Made by a program: the position numbers and the translations under genes. Under the pieces are notes generated by a model, which was not told the DNA's origin, ran no database searches, and saw nothing but the letters and a program-made list of their open reading frames with translations. DNA of 64,000 bases from Pseudoalteromonas sp. NC201 (GTDB taxonomy: Bacteria > Pseudomonadota > Gammaproteobacteria > Enterobacterales > Alteromonadaceae), in assembly GCF_002850255.1 (NCBI RefSeq), contig NZ_CP022522.1, forward strand, positions 2,727,125 through 2,791,124. The letters run 5' to 3'. Shown piece by piece: positions 63,192 to 64,000 of this stretch. Numbering within the stretch: the stretch's first letter is position 1; every line of letters begins with the position of its first letter.

Positions 63192-63745
63192 GGCACACTC
63201 CTAATTAAGACAAATGTGTCCATAACTACTGCTCTGCGTCTATCATCAACCGTGCCACAATCTCCCGCGGGATTATTCGCAAGGGCAGTCATGGCTTGAC
63301 GACCTCGCCAAGTGACAATGACCTGTACATTTACCCCTGATGTATCACCGGCAACGGAGGTGGGGTTAATACACACTACCGCGTTATCCAATGAGCCTGT
63401 ATTTTCCCTTGCTCTTATCGCTTGACGCCAATTAGCAATATCTGTTTTCGCAAGCGTTTCTGCATTACAGCGCTGTGTATAACACGTGGTGTTTGCCTGT
63501 ACGTCTTCGGTACTATTAAAGTCAACATCGTAAAGTGTGGTTATATTTGCCGCATCATTACTACGAATACGATGCATAATGTCACTGGCAAGCTCGACCG
63601 CTGCTGCTCGCTGCATAGAATCAAAACTTGCCTGCTTAGCTTTTGCTTGTAATGCCACAGCACCAAGCAGCCCAAAGCTTAAAATCATAAACGCAATAAG
63701 CACTTCTAACAGTGTGAAGCCATGTTGCTTTAGCGAAATATGCAT
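63188..63745 (-). CDS. pilV: Minor pilin PilV
   Basis: The 185-residue protein has leader MHISLKQHG, cleavage before FTLLEVLIAFMILSFGLLG with +5 glutamate, then the PilV helix (AVALQAKAKQASFDSMQRAAA, ASDIMHRIRSND) and a cysteine pair in the globular part. It is the first gene of the minus-strand operon pilV-pilW-pilX-pilY1-pilE. Confidence 0.91.
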   Translation of the reverse strand: MHISLKQHGFTLLEVLIAFMILSFGLLGAVALQAKAKQASFDSMQRAAAVELASDIMHRIRSNDAANITTLYDVDFNSTEDVQANTTCYTQRCNAETLAKTDIANWRQAIRARENTGSLDNAVVCINPTSVAGDTSGVNVQVIVTWRGRQAMTALANNPAGDCGTVDDRRRAVVMDTFVLIRSVP

Positions 63746-63867
63746 ATCTCAACCAGAATTCAATTGTCCTAGCTTCAGTGTAAGCAGTCGTCTTTGAAAC
63801 TCAATTCGGGATAGTATGAAAGGTCTATTGAGGCGATAAACGGTTTATTCACCGCTTAGCTTAACAC

Positions 63868-64000
63868 TCAAAATAATGTTTTTAGTTGGGTGTAAGCTCT
63901 ACGGCTAACTTCATAGCGATTGGGCAGCGACTTGAGGCAAACATAGTGCTTTTGTTCATGTAGTTCTAAAGCTGAAATTTCTGTTCGCTTAACTAATGTA
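63868..64000 (-). CDS. 3' end of an unidentified minus-strand gene (LytTR-like tail)
   Basis: The last 44 codons of a gene that begins right of the window are present, ending at the TGA 63870-63868. The tail reads SALELHEQKHYVC, LKSLPNRYEVSRRAYTQLK and a final TLF. The VSRR-aromatic pattern before a closing helix resembles the end of LytTR DNA-binding domains such as AlgR, but the piece is too short to be sure. Confidence 0.45.
   Translation of the reverse strand, partial: TLVKRTEISALELHEQKHYVCLKSLPNRYEVSRRAYTQLKTLF

Noticed and set aside
63868..64000. Naming the gene at the right edge algR
   Set aside because: Only 44 residues are visible; the VSRR tail is suggestive of LytTR domains but not specific.

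Overview
The window looks like chromosomal DNA of a marine gammaproteobacterium of the Alteromonadales, most likely Pseudoalteromonas or a close relative. This rests on gene content and protein flavour: a TonB-dependent receptor of the Alteromonadales carbohydrate type, moderate-to-low GC, and a housekeeping backbone that matches the E. coli pheA-tyrA-rplS-trmD-rimM-rpsP-ffh-ypjD-corB and clpB-pgeF-rluD-bamD neighbourhoods. No database search was possible. Identities come from reading motifs, and no rRNA or tRNA gene was recognised.

Layout. 1-12 kb: a CadC-type regulator (cut by the window edge) faces a secreted amidohydrolase. Then come dsbB, a small membrane protein, a ComEA-like DNA-binding protein, SOS-regulated yebG, an aspartate/aromatic aminotransferase, a partner-switching signalling block (GAF protein, REC-PP2C-HATPase protein, STAS protein), yciH and a large GGDEF-EAL protein. 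12-13 kb: pheA behind a Phe-rich leader peptide and attenuator.

13.2-37.6 kb: about 24 kb of accessory DNA lies between pheA and tyrA. It holds a four-discoidin-repeat lipoprotein and a TonB-dependent receptor, followed by a sugar locus: CutC, a BadF-type sugar kinase, a PAS-AraC regulator, a Gfo/Idh/MocA oxidoreductase, two TIM-barrel sugar isomerase-like proteins, an MFS transporter, a DUF1080 lipoprotein, a GMC oxidoreductase and a Tat-exported gluconate-dehydrogenase-subunit-3-like protein. Read together these resemble a 3-keto-glycoside pathway: oxidation and cleavage in the periplasm, import, then reduction and phosphorylation in the cytosol. Next come an AraC-GyrI regulator, a Sel1-repeat/DUF2971-like gene whose repeat array is full of frameshifts, and a divergent LysR/DMT-exporter pair.

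37.6-56.6 kb: tyrA (with a TyrR-box-like site at its start), the rplS-trmD-rimM-rpsP operon, a tannase-family esterase wedged between rpsP and ffh, then ffh, ypjD, a CorB-like protein, a lytic transglycosylase lipoprotein, gshA, an alcohol-dehydrogenase-like oxidoreductase, clpB (with a sigma-32-like promoter), pgeF, rluD, bamD and glnB. 56.7-64 kb: type IV pilus minor pilins, with two FimT/GspH-like genes on the plus strand facing a pilV-pilW-pilX-pilY1-pilE operon on the minus strand. The last bases hold the 3' end of one more minus-strand gene.

Two families of small non-coding mobile elements with terminal inverted repeats run through the window. Family A is 208 bp with TAA target duplications. 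Family B is 196 or 243 bp with 4-bp duplications. One B copy is inserted inside an A copy, and every insertion not nested in another element sits at a gene's stop codon. A third, palindrome-centred repeat (core GTCGCCATAAATGGCGAC) occurs four times in the accessory stretch.
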